From: Micromonospora sp. ALFpr18c
GTDB taxonomy: Bacteria > Actinomycetota > Actinomycetes > Mycobacteriales > Micromonosporaceae
Assembly (NCBI RefSeq): GCF_008868155.1
Contig: NZ_WBKR01000038.1
Span: 1-34,669, forward strand
Direction: 5' to 3'
DNA length: 34,669 bases
A program made the position numbers and the translations under genes. This document shows positions 24,246-31,085 of this stretch, piece after piece (position 1 is the first letter of the stretch; each line of letters opens with the position of its first letter). The notes below the pieces were generated by a model. That model ran no database searches. It saw only the letters and a list, made by a program, of their open reading frames with translations, and had not been told where the DNA came from.

Positions 24246-24842
24246 CTATTGCAGTAGGTTGAGGAATCCGTCGATCTTGGCAACGATCTCGGCAGGATCC
24301 CTGCCGGAGGTCACGGCCTCGCGGACCTCATCCAGCACGCCTTGGACCTGTTGGCGGGTGTTGCGCCTGATCTCTTCGCTGTCGGCGAAGAAGGCGTCGA
24401 AGGCTACCTGCGCCTTCGTCAGGAACTCTTCGCGTAGCTCAGTCGGCGCCGAGTGGCCCTCGCCCCGTAGTGGCTCGGCGGCCGCATCATAGTGACTGCT
24501 GTCGGTTCCCTCGAGAGCCTCCTGGCCAACGACCCAGCGCCGGTAGCGATCCGCGTCGACCATGACTCCCGGTGCGACCTGAACCTTGCCGTTCTCGGCG
24601 GTCAGCAGCGACGCGGGGGGTACGTCGAGGATGTAGGCGAAGCGGATCAGCTCATCGGCGGTGGGCCCGGTCTGCCGGCGCCCCGCCTCGATGTTCATCA
24701 ACACCGTCGCGGACATCGCCGGATCGCCGAACATCTCGGCTGCCTGCGTCGGGTTGAGTCTGCGTTGCCTGCGGATCTCGCGTACGCGGCGCCGGACAAG
24801 CTCACCCGGGGACGTGCCTTCATCAATCTGCCCACTTGCCAT
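24246..24842 (-). CDS. XRE-family regulator with C-terminal sensor-like domain
   Basis: A 198-residue protein from ATG 24842. The helix-turn-helix lies at about residues 16-70 (LVRRRVREIRRQRRLNPTQA, AEMFGDPAMSATVLMNIEAG, TADELIRFAYILDVPPASLL). The C-terminal two thirds has VQVAPGVMVDADRYRRWVVG, FLTKAQVAFDAFFADSEEIR and IVAKIDGFLNLLQ. This arrangement recurs in the truncated copy at 7593-7978, so the element carries or carried two. It is divergently transcribed from the small HTH gene at 24976 and likely controls the integrase/excisionase side and itself, as regulators in this position often do. The start region has ACTTGCC-type repeats. Confidence 0.87.
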   Translation of the reverse strand: MASGQIDEGTSPGELVRRRVREIRRQRRLNPTQAAEMFGDPAMSATVLMNIEAGRRQTGPTADELIRFAYILDVPPASLLTAENGKVQVAPGVMVDADRYRRWVVGQEALEGTDSSHYDAAAEPLRGEGHSAPTELREEFLTKAQVAFDAFFADSEEIRRNTRQQVQGVLDEVREAVTSGRDPAEIVAKIDGFLNLLQ

Positions 24843-24960
24843 GTTCGTAAGTTGTACTCGCTGCCTTGACAAGTGGCAAGTCGCGCTAGAAGATCACTTC
24901 CCACAAAGGCAACCAGCCGGGGAGTTGATTACCGATTTGGCAAGCAAGGCTAGTGGCAGC
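24831..24960. promoter_or_regulatory. Divergent control region with ACTTGCC/GGCAAG motifs
   Basis: Between the XRE start and the small HTH gene, copies of ACTTGCC or its complement occur at about 24834-24840 and 24877-24883, with a related GGCAAG at 24939-24944. The second lies within a TTGACA (24869-24874) that could be a plus-strand -35 box, with TAGAAG about 15 bases downstream as a weak -10. The arrangement fits an XRE operator set controlling both directions. Confidence 0.4.
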
Positions 24961-24975
24961 CAAGGAGGGGGCGGC

Positions 24976-25143
24976 CTGTGGAGTCACGAGGAGGCTGCGA
25001 CCTACCTCGGGATCACCAAGCAGACGCTTCACTTCATTAACCACAAGGGCAGAGGACCGAAGTCGTACAAGGTGGGCCGCTATCGCCGTTACCGCCAGCG
25101 CGACATCGACGACTGGCTCGAGACCCAGTGCGTGAGCCCGTGA
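24976..25143 (+). CDS. Small excisionase/MerR-type HTH protein, possible CTG start
   Basis: A 55-residue helix-turn-helix protein: LWSHEEAATYLGITKQTLHF, INHKGRGPKSYKVGRYRRYR, QRDIDDWLETQ, a typical excisionase/MerR-like (HTH_17) domain. No ATG or GTG is in frame near the domain start. The best ribosome site of the region, AAGGAGG at 24962-24968, is seven bases before a CTG at 24976 that falls exactly at the expected N terminus. TTG codons at 24937 or 24925 are alternatives with poorer sites. It is divergent from the XRE gene and 50 bases before the DUF3800 gene. It probably regulates the element or aids excision. Confidence 0.7.
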   Translation: MWSHEEAATYLGITKQTLHFINHKGRGPKSYKVGRYRRYRQRDIDDWLETQCVSP

Positions 25144-25193
25144 CCAAGCCCTGAGATCCCACCAGTACCCCTCGTTCCTGGAGCACCCCCATC

Positions 25194-25877
25194 TTGGCTA
25201 CCTATAACTTCGCCCTCTATTACGTCGATGACTCTGGCAGTGAGGTCAGCGGCTACACCACCTACAGCTGGATCAAGATCGACCCGGTCCACTGGGCGGC
25301 GGCGGATCAACAATGGCTCGCTTTCCGCGCCGCGGTCTACCGACGATACGGAATTCCAGCTTCAGCACGCCTGCACGCCACCGACCTCGCCGGCGGCCGG
25401 GGCCGCCCTGGCGGAAGCTCGACCTGGAAACGCCACGACGGACTGGAGGTCATCCGTGAAGGCCTGTGGACGATCGCCACCCTGCCTGGTGTGCGAGTGG
25501 GCAGCGTGTACCGGCGCACGCAAGCACGAGGCAGCAGCTTCCGCGAACACAAGCAGGACCTCTACCGCAGCCTGGTCGACACTCTCGACCGCGACCTTGG
25601 CGCCCAGAACAGCTTCGGCCTGATCGTCATGGATGGCGACGGCTCCGACCCCGCGTACGCCCGCAGCCATCGCTCGCTCGGCGGCACTGGCCGCCGGCTC
25701 ATCGAGGATCCCTGCTTCCGACGCGCCGACGTCAGCCAGTGGGTTCAGATCGCCGACTTCGCCGCCTGGAGTGCTTACCGCTCCCTGCGCCCGGATGGTC
25801 GGCGCACCAGACCCTCATCCTGGTACCGGGACCTGCTCGGCCATCTCGACGTGAATGGCGGGCCCATCGAAGCCTGA
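25194..25877 (+). CDS. DUF3800 domain protein
   Basis: A 227-residue DUF3800 protein with a TTG start at 25194 (GGAG about 11 bases upstream). The diagnostic N-terminal YYVDDSGSE and C-terminal VQIADFAAWSAYRSL are present, as are LHATDLAGG and LIVMDGDGS, giving the spaced Asp residues of an RNase H-like fold. The family is common in phages, plasmids and near defence loci, but its activity is not established. It lies between two small HTH genes and before the integrase, a slot in integrative elements that often holds regulatory or accessory genes. A nuclease role is inferred from the Asp pattern only. Confidence 0.85.
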   Translation: MATYNFALYYVDDSGSEVSGYTTYSWIKIDPVHWAAADQQWLAFRAAVYRRYGIPASARLHATDLAGGRGRPGGSSTWKRHDGLEVIREGLWTIATLPGVRVGSVYRRTQARGSSFREHKQDLYRSLVDTLDRDLGAQNSFGLIVMDGDGSDPAYARSHRSLGGTGRRLIEDPCFRRADVSQWVQIADFAAWSAYRSLRPDGRRTRPSSWYRDLLGHLDVNGGPIEA

Positions 25878-25944
25878 CCGGCCGCGGAGGCCGCGTAGCG
25901 CCATCTGCGCCTATCGCGACGTTCGATCAACCCCTTGGAGCTTC

Positions 25945-26169
25945 ATGAAGACGATCGACAATGACGCCTGGACTCCGGATGCCGTCCGGGCGCTCGGCGT
26001 GACAACCGACGTGGAAACCGCCGGCGCCATCCTTGGCATCGGCAGAAGTAAGGCCTACGCCCTCGCGAAGCAGGGCCAGTTTCCAGTCCGGATCCTGCGG
26101 GTGGGGCGAAGCTACGTGGTGCCGGTGCCCGCCATCCTGCAGCTACTCGGGCTCGACAGCGTCGCCTGA
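25945..26169 (+). CDS. Excisionase-like helix-turn-helix protein
   Basis: A 74-residue protein from ATG 25945 with TTGGAG five bases upstream. It reads VTTDVETAGAILGIGRSKAY, ALAKQGQFPVRILRVGRSYV, VPVPAILQLLGL, the compact winged-helix domain of AICE/phage excisionases. It ends 280 bases before the integrase start and overlaps by 27 bases, tail to tail, with the small minus-strand gene. By position it would direct excision together with the integrase. No in-frame upstream start has a better site. Confidence 0.85.
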   Translation: MKTIDNDAWTPDAVRALGVTTDVETAGAILGIGRSKAYALAKQGQFPVRILRVGRSYVVPVPAILQLLGLDSVA

Positions 26170-26385
26170 CGGGGCAGCCCAGGCGGGCACGTAGCGACCC
26201 GCCAGCACGTCGTCGATTACCAACGCGGCTATGCCGGAGACGGTGAGATCAGGGCGCATCGCCCGCAGCCGCTCGGCCTCGGTGCGCGAGAGCCGGACTT
26301 TCACCTGCTGATCCCGGCGCTCCTCGTCGGGTAGCGCTGGTAAGCCCTGAGCAGCCTCAACCACCCGTCGTCGTCGCATCGCCAT
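26143..26385 (-). CDS. Small ribbon-helix-helix-like regulator
   Basis: An 80-residue protein starting at ATG 26385 (a second ATG two codons in). After a basic start (RRRRVVEAAQGLPALPDEER) it has DQQVKVRLSRTEAERLRAMR, PDLTVSGIAALVIDDVLAG, a strand plus two helices as in CopG/MobC-like ribbon-helix-helix proteins. It is divergent from the integrase gene. A 12-base inverted repeat lies between their starts, so it may repress both itself and the integrase. Its 3' end overlaps the excisionase gene convergently. An accessory DNA-mobilisation role is an alternative. Confidence 0.68.
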   Translation of the reverse strand: MAMRRRRVVEAAQGLPALPDEERRDQQVKVRLSRTEAERLRAMRPDLTVSGIAALVIDDVLAGRYVPAWAAPSGDAVEPE

Positions 26386-26401
26386 CGATTCTAACCATCT
26401 C

Positions 26402-26431
26402 AGAAGTGGTACCTTTATAGGTGCCACTTCT
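26402..26431. promoter_or_regulatory. Operator-like inverted repeat between regulator and integrase
   Basis: AGAAGTGGTACC (26402-26413) and GGTGCCACTTCT (26420-26431) form arms matching at 11 of 12 positions around TTTATA. On the minus strand the centre reads TATAAA, a good -10 box for the small regulator gene that starts 17 bases further. The integrase TTG start is 18 bases to the right. A dimer bound here would cover both promoters. Confidence 0.65.
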
Positions 26432-26448
26432 CTTGTTAAGGGGGACCC

Positions 26449-28041
26449 TTGCGGGGATCTGTATCTCGTCGATGCTCCTGCCGAGACCCAGAGACCGGCC
26501 GTCAACTCGGCCAGTCCTGTCCCAAGCTCACCCAGCGCCGGCACGGAGTGTGGAGGATCCAACAGGAACTTCCGGCGAACAGGGAGGGCGCGCGCCGATT
26601 GTTCCGGCGCTCCGGATACCGATCAGCAACCGAAGCGCAAGCGGAGCTCGATGCGGTGCGGGCACTGCTCGGCGTAGCCGACGCCGCCGACCCCGACGGC
26701 CGGCGACGGATCGGCGACCTCCTCGAACATCTCGCGTCGGCTCGCGAGCCGCTGCCCAGCCTCGAAGAGGCGCGCCGCAAGTTCCGCAGCAACCAGTCGC
26801 TTACCGCCAAACTCACGGTCGGCGAGTGGCTCGACGCGTGGCTGGCCGGCCGCAAGGTGCGCCGCAGCACCCACGACCGGTATCGCCGTGACATCGAGCT
26901 TCACCTCAAGCCGCGGATCGGTATGCTTCGGATTGATCGGCTGCGCGTCGCTCACCTCAGCGAGATGTTCGAAGCGATCGTGCGGCGAAACATTGAGATC
27001 GAAGAAGCCAATGCTCTGCGTCGAGCGGCGTTGGACGAGCTGAGGACCCGGAAGGGACGGGGTCGGCGGCGGGAGGTGCGTGCCGCTGTCCACGAAATGC
27101 CGCCTTTTCGTCGCGCGGTCGGGCCGACAACCCGGGTGCACATCCGCGCGACCTTGCGGGCAGCCCTCAACGACGCGATCACCCAGGAGATCATCACCTT
27201 CAACCCGGCTGCCCACGTCGAACTGGACCCGGCGCGCCGCCCCAAGGCCCTCGTCTGGACCGCCGAACGTGTGGCCACGTTCGCGGCCACCGGCGAGCGA
27301 CCTTCGCCCGTCATGGTGTGGACGCCGGAGCAGACGGGAAGCTTCCTCGACCACGTCAACAACGATGATCTGTACGCGTTGTTCCACCTGGTTGCGCTAC
27401 GCGGGCTGCGCCGGGGCGAGGCCTGCGGACTCCGGTGGCAGGACGTGGACCTCGCGCAGCGCACCATCACCGTCGCGACCCAACTCGTTGACGTCAACGG
27501 CGAGATTGTCGAAAGCGAGCCTAAGAGCGACGCGGGTCACCGGATTGTGGCCCTCGACGTCGAGACGGTCAAGGCGCTCAAGAAGCACCGCAAGAAGCAG
27601 CGAAAGGCGCAGGAGGACGCTGCCTCGGCATGGCGCGACGTCGGACGCGTCTTTACTCGCACGACCGGCGAGTGGGTCGAACCGGGTTGGCTGTCGGATC
27701 ACTTCGACAGGCTCGTGCGCCGCGCTGGCCTCCCGCCGATTCGTCTGCACGATCTGCGTCACGGCGCAGCCACTCTGGCGCTCGCCGCAGGTACGGAGAT
27801 GAAGGTCGTGCAGGACATGCTCGGCCATTCGTCCATCGCGCTCACCTCCGACACCTACACGAGCGTCCTGCCCGAGGTCGCGCACCAGGCTGCCGAGGCT
27901 GCGGCTCAGTTGATCCCGCGCCAGAGCACCCGCCGCACCGCCGAGCACACACCGAGCACACAAGGCGCCGACGAATCAAAGTCTGTTGCTGGAAAAGATC
28001 AGAAAAAGCGTAAGAAGCAGCAGGTCAAGCCAGCTGCGTGA
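26449..28041 (+). CDS. Tyrosine site-specific integrase
   Basis: A 530-residue tyrosine recombinase. The TTG start at 26449 follows AAGGGG by about seven bases. An N-terminal AP2-like arm-binding part with a Cys pair comes first (RRCSCRDPETGRQLGQSCPK), then a SAM-like core-binding domain (about 120-260) and the catalytic domain. The catalytic residues are Arg 321 (RGLRRGEACGLRW), His 434/Arg 437 (HDLRHG), His 460 (LGHSSIA) and Tyr 470 (DTYTSV). The tail is Lys-rich. It ends four bases before the 3' end of the tRNA-Arg gene, the standard place for an integrase that uses that tRNA as its attachment site. Full length. Confidence 0.96.
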   Translation: MRGSVSRRCSCRDPETGRQLGQSCPKLTQRRHGVWRIQQELPANREGARRLFRRSGYRSATEAQAELDAVRALLGVADAADPDGRRRIGDLLEHLASAREPLPSLEEARRKFRSNQSLTAKLTVGEWLDAWLAGRKVRRSTHDRYRRDIELHLKPRIGMLRIDRLRVAHLSEMFEAIVRRNIEIEEANALRRAALDELRTRKGRGRRREVRAAVHEMPPFRRAVGPTTRVHIRATLRAALNDAITQEIITFNPAAHVELDPARRPKALVWTAERVATFAATGERPSPVMVWTPEQTGSFLDHVNNDDLYALFHLVALRGLRRGEACGLRWQDVDLAQRTITVATQLVDVNGEIVESEPKSDAGHRIVALDVETVKALKKHRKKQRKAQEDAASAWRDVGRVFTRTTGEWVEPGWLSDHFDRLVRRAGLPPIRLHDLRHGAATLALAAGTEMKVVQDMLGHSSIALTSDTYTSVLPEVAHQAAEAAAQLIPRQSTRRTAEHTPSTQGADESKSVAGKDQKKRKKQQVKPAA

Positions 28042-28045
28042 AGGT

Positions 28046-28075
28046 GCGCCCGGCAGGGTTCGAACCTGCGACCTT
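28046..28075. other. Presumed attachment site at the 3' end of tRNA-Arg
   Basis: Integrases next to a tRNA normally recombine in its 3' part, here the T arm and acceptor stem. The exact core cannot be set because no second copy of this sequence appears elsewhere in the window, so the distal att site must lie left of position 1 or has been lost. Confidence 0.5.
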
Positions 28076-28117
28076 GGGATTAGAAGTCCCCTGCTCTATC
28101 CGCTGAGCTACGGGCGC
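28046..28117 (-). tRNA. tRNA-Arg (UCU)
   Basis: A 72-base cloverleaf on the minus strand. The acceptor stem is GCGCCCG/CGGGCGC, the D arm is GCTC...GAGC, the anticodon loop CTTCTAA gives UCU, and the T arm is GCAGG TTCGAAC CCTGC. CCA is not encoded. One anticodon-stem pair (G-A at the top) is mismatched by eye. The 3' end faces the integrase, so this gene is the likely integration target and is kept intact by the element. Confidence 0.95.
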
Positions 28118-28275
28118 GCGGCGTGGGTGTCGCGCCAGAAGGGTACCGCCAACCCACGGCGCGCCGGTGTAAAGGGTGCCCGCGTCCACGTTGCCGAGCA
28201 GGGTCTCACGGAGGTGGGGCGGCCGGCATCCGGGTTCCCGCAGGCCGACCCCGCGGCGGACCGTACCCTCGGCTG

Positions 28276-28971
28276 GTGTTGCTGGATCCCGATGCCGAGA
28301 GCGGCGTCGCCTACGAGCTGTGCCAGGTCGTCGGCCGCGCCATCCTGCCGTACCGCACGTCCGACGCCGTCGGCACCGCCTTCTTCTTCCAGAGCGGTGA
28401 CGACCCGGTGGGGGAGGCGTTGCTGACGGCGGCCGACCTGGTCGGTGCCCCGGGCGGTGAGCTGAGCTTGCGGGGGAGCGTCACCGAACCGGACGGGGTG
28501 GCCCCGGACGCCGTCTCCGACGCCGAGATCCTGCCCGGCTGGGCCCGCTATCCGGGTGACGGGGTCGCGGTGTTGCCGACCGCCGGGCTGCACCGGTACG
28601 CCGGCGACGGTGGCTGGCGATGGCGGGTACAGCCCGTGCCCGCCGCGATCGCCGCCGGGCCCGAGGCCGTCGCGCGCCTCGGCGCCGACGCCGCTTCCGC
28701 CTTCATTCTGGCCCATGGGGTACGCGAGGACGGGTCGCGCCCACTGGAGGTCGCGATCGAGCGGGTGGTCCGCGACGGGGACGACGTGCGGATCACCGGG
28801 GAGCTGCCAGCGGGGTACGTCGGGGCACCCGTCTTCGTCGTCCAGGCCGACACCGACGGGGACGTGTCGCTGTACTGCCTGGGCCTGGTGCTGCCCGGCG
28901 TCGACGGTCACCCGGTGGCGACCTTCGACCGGATCGAGGCCGCCCTCCCGGCCACGCCCGGCGACGCCTGA
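28276..28971 (+). CDS. Hypothetical protein, possibly a degenerate trypsin-like domain
   Basis: A 231-residue protein from GTG 28276 (VLLDPDAESGVAYELCQVVG). The stretch TAFFFQSGDDPVGEALLTAA, DLVG resembles the region around the catalytic His of trypsin-like peptidases, but Asp stands in place of His and no Ser motif is clear, so an enzymatic role is unlikely. Further on come LPGWARYPGDGVAVLPTAGL and ITGELPAGYVGAPVFVVQAD, giving a beta-rich fold. No signal peptide. It is the first chromosomal gene outside the element and is convergent with the hydrolase gene (nine-base gap). Confidence 0.7.
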   Translation: MLLDPDAESGVAYELCQVVGRAILPYRTSDAVGTAFFFQSGDDPVGEALLTAADLVGAPGGELSLRGSVTEPDGVAPDAVSDAEILPGWARYPGDGVAVLPTAGLHRYAGDGGWRWRVQPVPAAIAAGPEAVARLGADAASAFILAHGVREDGSRPLEVAIERVVRDGDDVRITGELPAGYVGAPVFVVQADTDGDVSLYCLGLVLPGVDGHPVATFDRIEAALPATPGDA

Positions 28972-28980
28972 GCCTCTTGG

Positions 28981-30048
28981 TCAGCGGCCGGGCGTCGAAG
29001 CGGCTGCCGGGTCGGCTGCCGGCTGCCGAGGGTCCGGCAGTCGGGGCTCGTCGGCGTTCGGGATGGTGTCGGTGGCCGAGGCGGCTGCCGGGGCGGTGGG
29101 GCCGGCGGCCAGGAACGCCTCGGCCCAGCGGCCGACCTCGTCGAAGACCTTCCGCCGGACGGCGGGGCCGGAGAGCGTGAGGTCGTGCAACCCGCCGTCG
29201 AAGCGGGCGAGGGTGACGTGCCGGCCGAGGCGGGGCGCGTACCGGACCATGTGCTCGACGTCCAGCACGGCGTCGGCCAGGGTCGCGTTGTCGTGCCACT
29301 TGGTGCCCCGGAAGGAACGGGTCGAGCAGGCCAGCAGCACCGGCACCTGGATGTCCAGTCCGGCGCGCAGCCGACGTTGACCGGTGCGGATCGCGTTCAG
29401 CCAGCCGGCCCGGACGGGGAACCCGGCCAGCGGCTTCCACGCCAGGTCGTAGCTCCAGTCGCCGCGGTGGTCGGCGTGGATGCTCTCGCCGTACACCGTG
29501 CCCAGCCCGAACGGCAGAATGCGGTGCGGCGCCCTGCGGCCCAAGCGGGAGACGGCGGCCGCGAGGGGTCGACGGACCGCCCAGGGAGCGTTCAGGTCGA
29601 AGAAGGGGCTGTTGAGGACCAGGCCGTCGATGGTGCCGGCGTCGCGGCGGGCGTCCGCCCAGAGCGAGATGATCAGGCCGCCGGTGGAGTGGCCCATCGC
29701 CAGCAGCGTGTCGTGCCCGTCCTCCGTGCGGATGATCGCGGCGGCGGCGTCCAGCTCCGGGAAGTAGTCGCTGATGTCGCGGCAGAAGTTCGGGGTCTGA
29801 CCGGGGAGCAGGCTGCGACCGTACTTGCGCAGGTCGAGGGCGTAGAAATCCCAACCCCGCTCGGCGAAGAAGTCGGCCAGGTGGGTCTGGAAGAAGTAGT
29901 CGACGAAGCCGTGCACGTAGAGCACGGCCCGCCCGGTGGGCCGCTCGGCCCGCCGCCGGACCAGGGTCGCGATGACGGACCCCTCGTCGTCGGTGCCCAG
30001 GTCGATCGTCTGCCGCTCGTAGGGCGGCCCCAACACGTCCGGTTCCAC
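28981..30048 (-). CDS. Alpha/beta hydrolase, serine aminopeptidase S33-like (lysophospholipase/monoacylglycerol lipase type)
   Basis: A 355-residue alpha/beta hydrolase from GTG 30048. The oxyanion region is VLYVHGFVDYFFQTHLADFF, followed by WDFYALDLRKYGRS. The nucleophile elbow is GHSTGG (Ser at about residue 119), and the late His in FDGGLHDLTLSG is the likely catalytic base. No signal peptide, so it is probably cytoplasmic. A disordered Ala/Pro-rich tail of about 45 residues follows. The family hydrolyses lipid esters, but the substrate is unknown. The upstream gap holds tandem repeats and a palindrome. Confidence 0.87.
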   Translation of the reverse strand: MEPDVLGPPYERQTIDLGTDDEGSVIATLVRRRAERPTGRAVLYVHGFVDYFFQTHLADFFAERGWDFYALDLRKYGRSLLPGQTPNFCRDISDYFPELDAAAAIIRTEDGHDTLLAMGHSTGGLIISLWADARRDAGTIDGLVLNSPFFDLNAPWAVRRPLAAAVSRLGRRAPHRILPFGLGTVYGESIHADHRGDWSYDLAWKPLAGFPVRAGWLNAIRTGQRRLRAGLDIQVPVLLACSTRSFRGTKWHDNATLADAVLDVEHMVRYAPRLGRHVTLARFDGGLHDLTLSGPAVRRKVFDEVGRWAEAFLAAGPTAPAAASATDTIPNADEPRLPDPRQPAADPAAASTPGR

Positions 30049-30130
30049 GAGGGCGACGCTACGCCGGCAACCTACCGAGCGGTAGCCCCGTGCCCGCCCC
30101 CCGGCTCCTGTACCGCGCTCCCGGTCCCTC

Positions 30131-30217
30131 GGCCCTCGCGCCTGGCCCTCGGCCCTCGCGCCTGGCCCTCGGCCCTCGCGCCTGGCCCTCGGCCCTCGCG
30201 CCTGGCCCTCGGCCCTC
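30131..30217. repeat. Tandem 20-bp repeat (four copies plus a partial)
   Basis: The unit GGCCCTCGCGCCTGGCCCTC begins at 30131, 30151, 30171 and 30191 without change, followed by a partial copy. It lies in the 290-base gap upstream of the hydrolase gene. There are no spacers, so it is not a CRISPR array. It is a simple minisatellite that may vary in copy number between strains. Confidence 0.9.
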
Positions 30218-30233
30218 GGCCCCCGCCCCCCGG

Positions 30234-30303
30234 CGATCTTGCACTTTCTGTCGCGCCATAACGCTTGAAAAGGTGCGAAACGGGGTCCGAAAGTGCAAGA
30301 TCG
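30234..30303. repeat. Long inverted repeat, 15-bp arms with 40-base loop
   Basis: CGATCTTGCACTTTC (30234-30248) pairs perfectly with GAAAGTGCAAGATCG (30289-30303). It lies 36 bases downstream of the hibernation-factor-like gene stop, so it may act as its terminator, or it is a mobile intergenic palindrome. I have the impression that similar GATCTTGCACTTTC palindromes occur many times in Micromonospora genomes, but I cannot verify it here. Confidence 0.8.
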
Positions 30304-30339
30304 CGGGGGGCTGCGGTGGCTGCGGTGGGCGCGGGCGGG

Positions 30340-30780
30340 TCAGGCAGTTTCCGCGTCGGCGCGGCTCGGGTCGGCGACGGGCAGCGCGTCCGACTCGTCG
30401 GTCGGGTCGACCTCGGGCTGCGGCTGCGGGATGTCGCGCAGGTGCTTGTTGTGCCGGGGCTCCTGGCGGGTCTTCGAGTCGTTGAGCCGCCGGCGCAGGT
30501 CGTCGCGGACGTCGTTGAGGGCCGCGTGCAGGTCCTCCTCGGCGGAGGTGGTGACGATCTTCTGCCGACCGGCGATCCAGCACTCCAGGGTGACCTTCTG
30601 CCCCCGCGCCTCGCGGTCCTTCACCGACACCTCCAGCTCGGTGGCGTCGGCGTGGAAGCCGGCGAGCCGGGCGTCGAGGGTGGCGAACTGCTCGGCGATC
30701 CAGTTGCGGTCGCCCTGCGAGAACCCGGCACCCACCCGCAGGCACTCGGCCACCGTGGCCGGGTTCGCCGCGGCGCTCAT
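30340..30780 (-). CDS. HPF/RaiA-domain ribosome hibernation-like protein
   Basis: A 146-residue protein from ATG 30780. Residues 20-100 fit the S30AE/HPF fold (WIAEQFATLDARLAGFHADA, ELEVSVKDREARGQKVTLEC, ASAEEDLHAALNDV-like helix, then DDLRRRLNDSKTR). The acidic, Pro-rich tail replaces the usual C-terminal dimer domain, so this is a short form. Long HPFs in actinomycetes are about 200-240 residues. It would bind the small ribosomal subunit in slow growth, but some such proteins have other roles. It is divergent from ssb. Confidence 0.72.
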   Translation of the reverse strand: MSAAANPATVAECLRVGAGFSQGDRNWIAEQFATLDARLAGFHADATELEVSVKDREARGQKVTLECWIAGRQKIVTTSAEEDLHAALNDVRDDLRRRLNDSKTRQEPRHNKHLRDIPQPQPEVDPTDESDALPVADPSRADAETA

Positions 30781-30961
30781 CGCTGCGCCTCGGAAGCGGT
30801 TGCGGAGCCGATGGTGGTGATCATCATGGCGCTGACCTCTCGTCGACGTGGAGCTGTCGGTGTTGCGTTGATCAAGTGCTTACCCAGTTCGGCCAGCGCG
30901 GGAAACCGCCGACGCCGTTCCGGGCGGGTCGGCCGTACCACATCCGGGCGTGATCAGGGCG

Positions 30962-30989
30962 TTGTCCACAGGCGGGCTCGTCATCCACA
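30962..30989. promoter_or_regulatory. Two DnaA-box-like sites upstream of ssb
   Basis: TTGTCCACA (30962-30970) matches the actinomycete DnaA box exactly and TCATCCACA (30981-30989) differs at two positions; they are 19 bases apart in the same orientation. They lie in the 305-base gap between the HPF-like gene and ssb, about 100 bases before the ssb start. No other gene or clear promoter is visible in this gap. Confidence 0.55.
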
Positions 30990-31085
30990 GGTTGGGCGCT
31001 CGTGCTGGCGGGGTCCGTCTCCGGCGCCCAGGCTCGGTGGCGAGTCGACTCGCGCTGGCAGGCCCCCGATCTCCCTGGAGGGACG

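Noticed and set aside
21855..24257. An 800-codon open frame on the plus strand
   Set aside because: It is antisense to the ParB-like gene and continues through repeat copy A. Its composition is that of a GC-rich shadow, whereas the minus frame has clear ParB motifs and a ribosome site.
30131..30217. CRISPR-like periodicity
   Set aside because: The repeats are directly adjacent without spacers and no cas genes are present; it is a simple tandem repeat.
29185..30261. A 358-codon plus-strand frame opposite the hydrolase
   Set aside because: Shadow of the alpha/beta hydrolase gene; it reads through the tandem repeat with low-complexity peptide.
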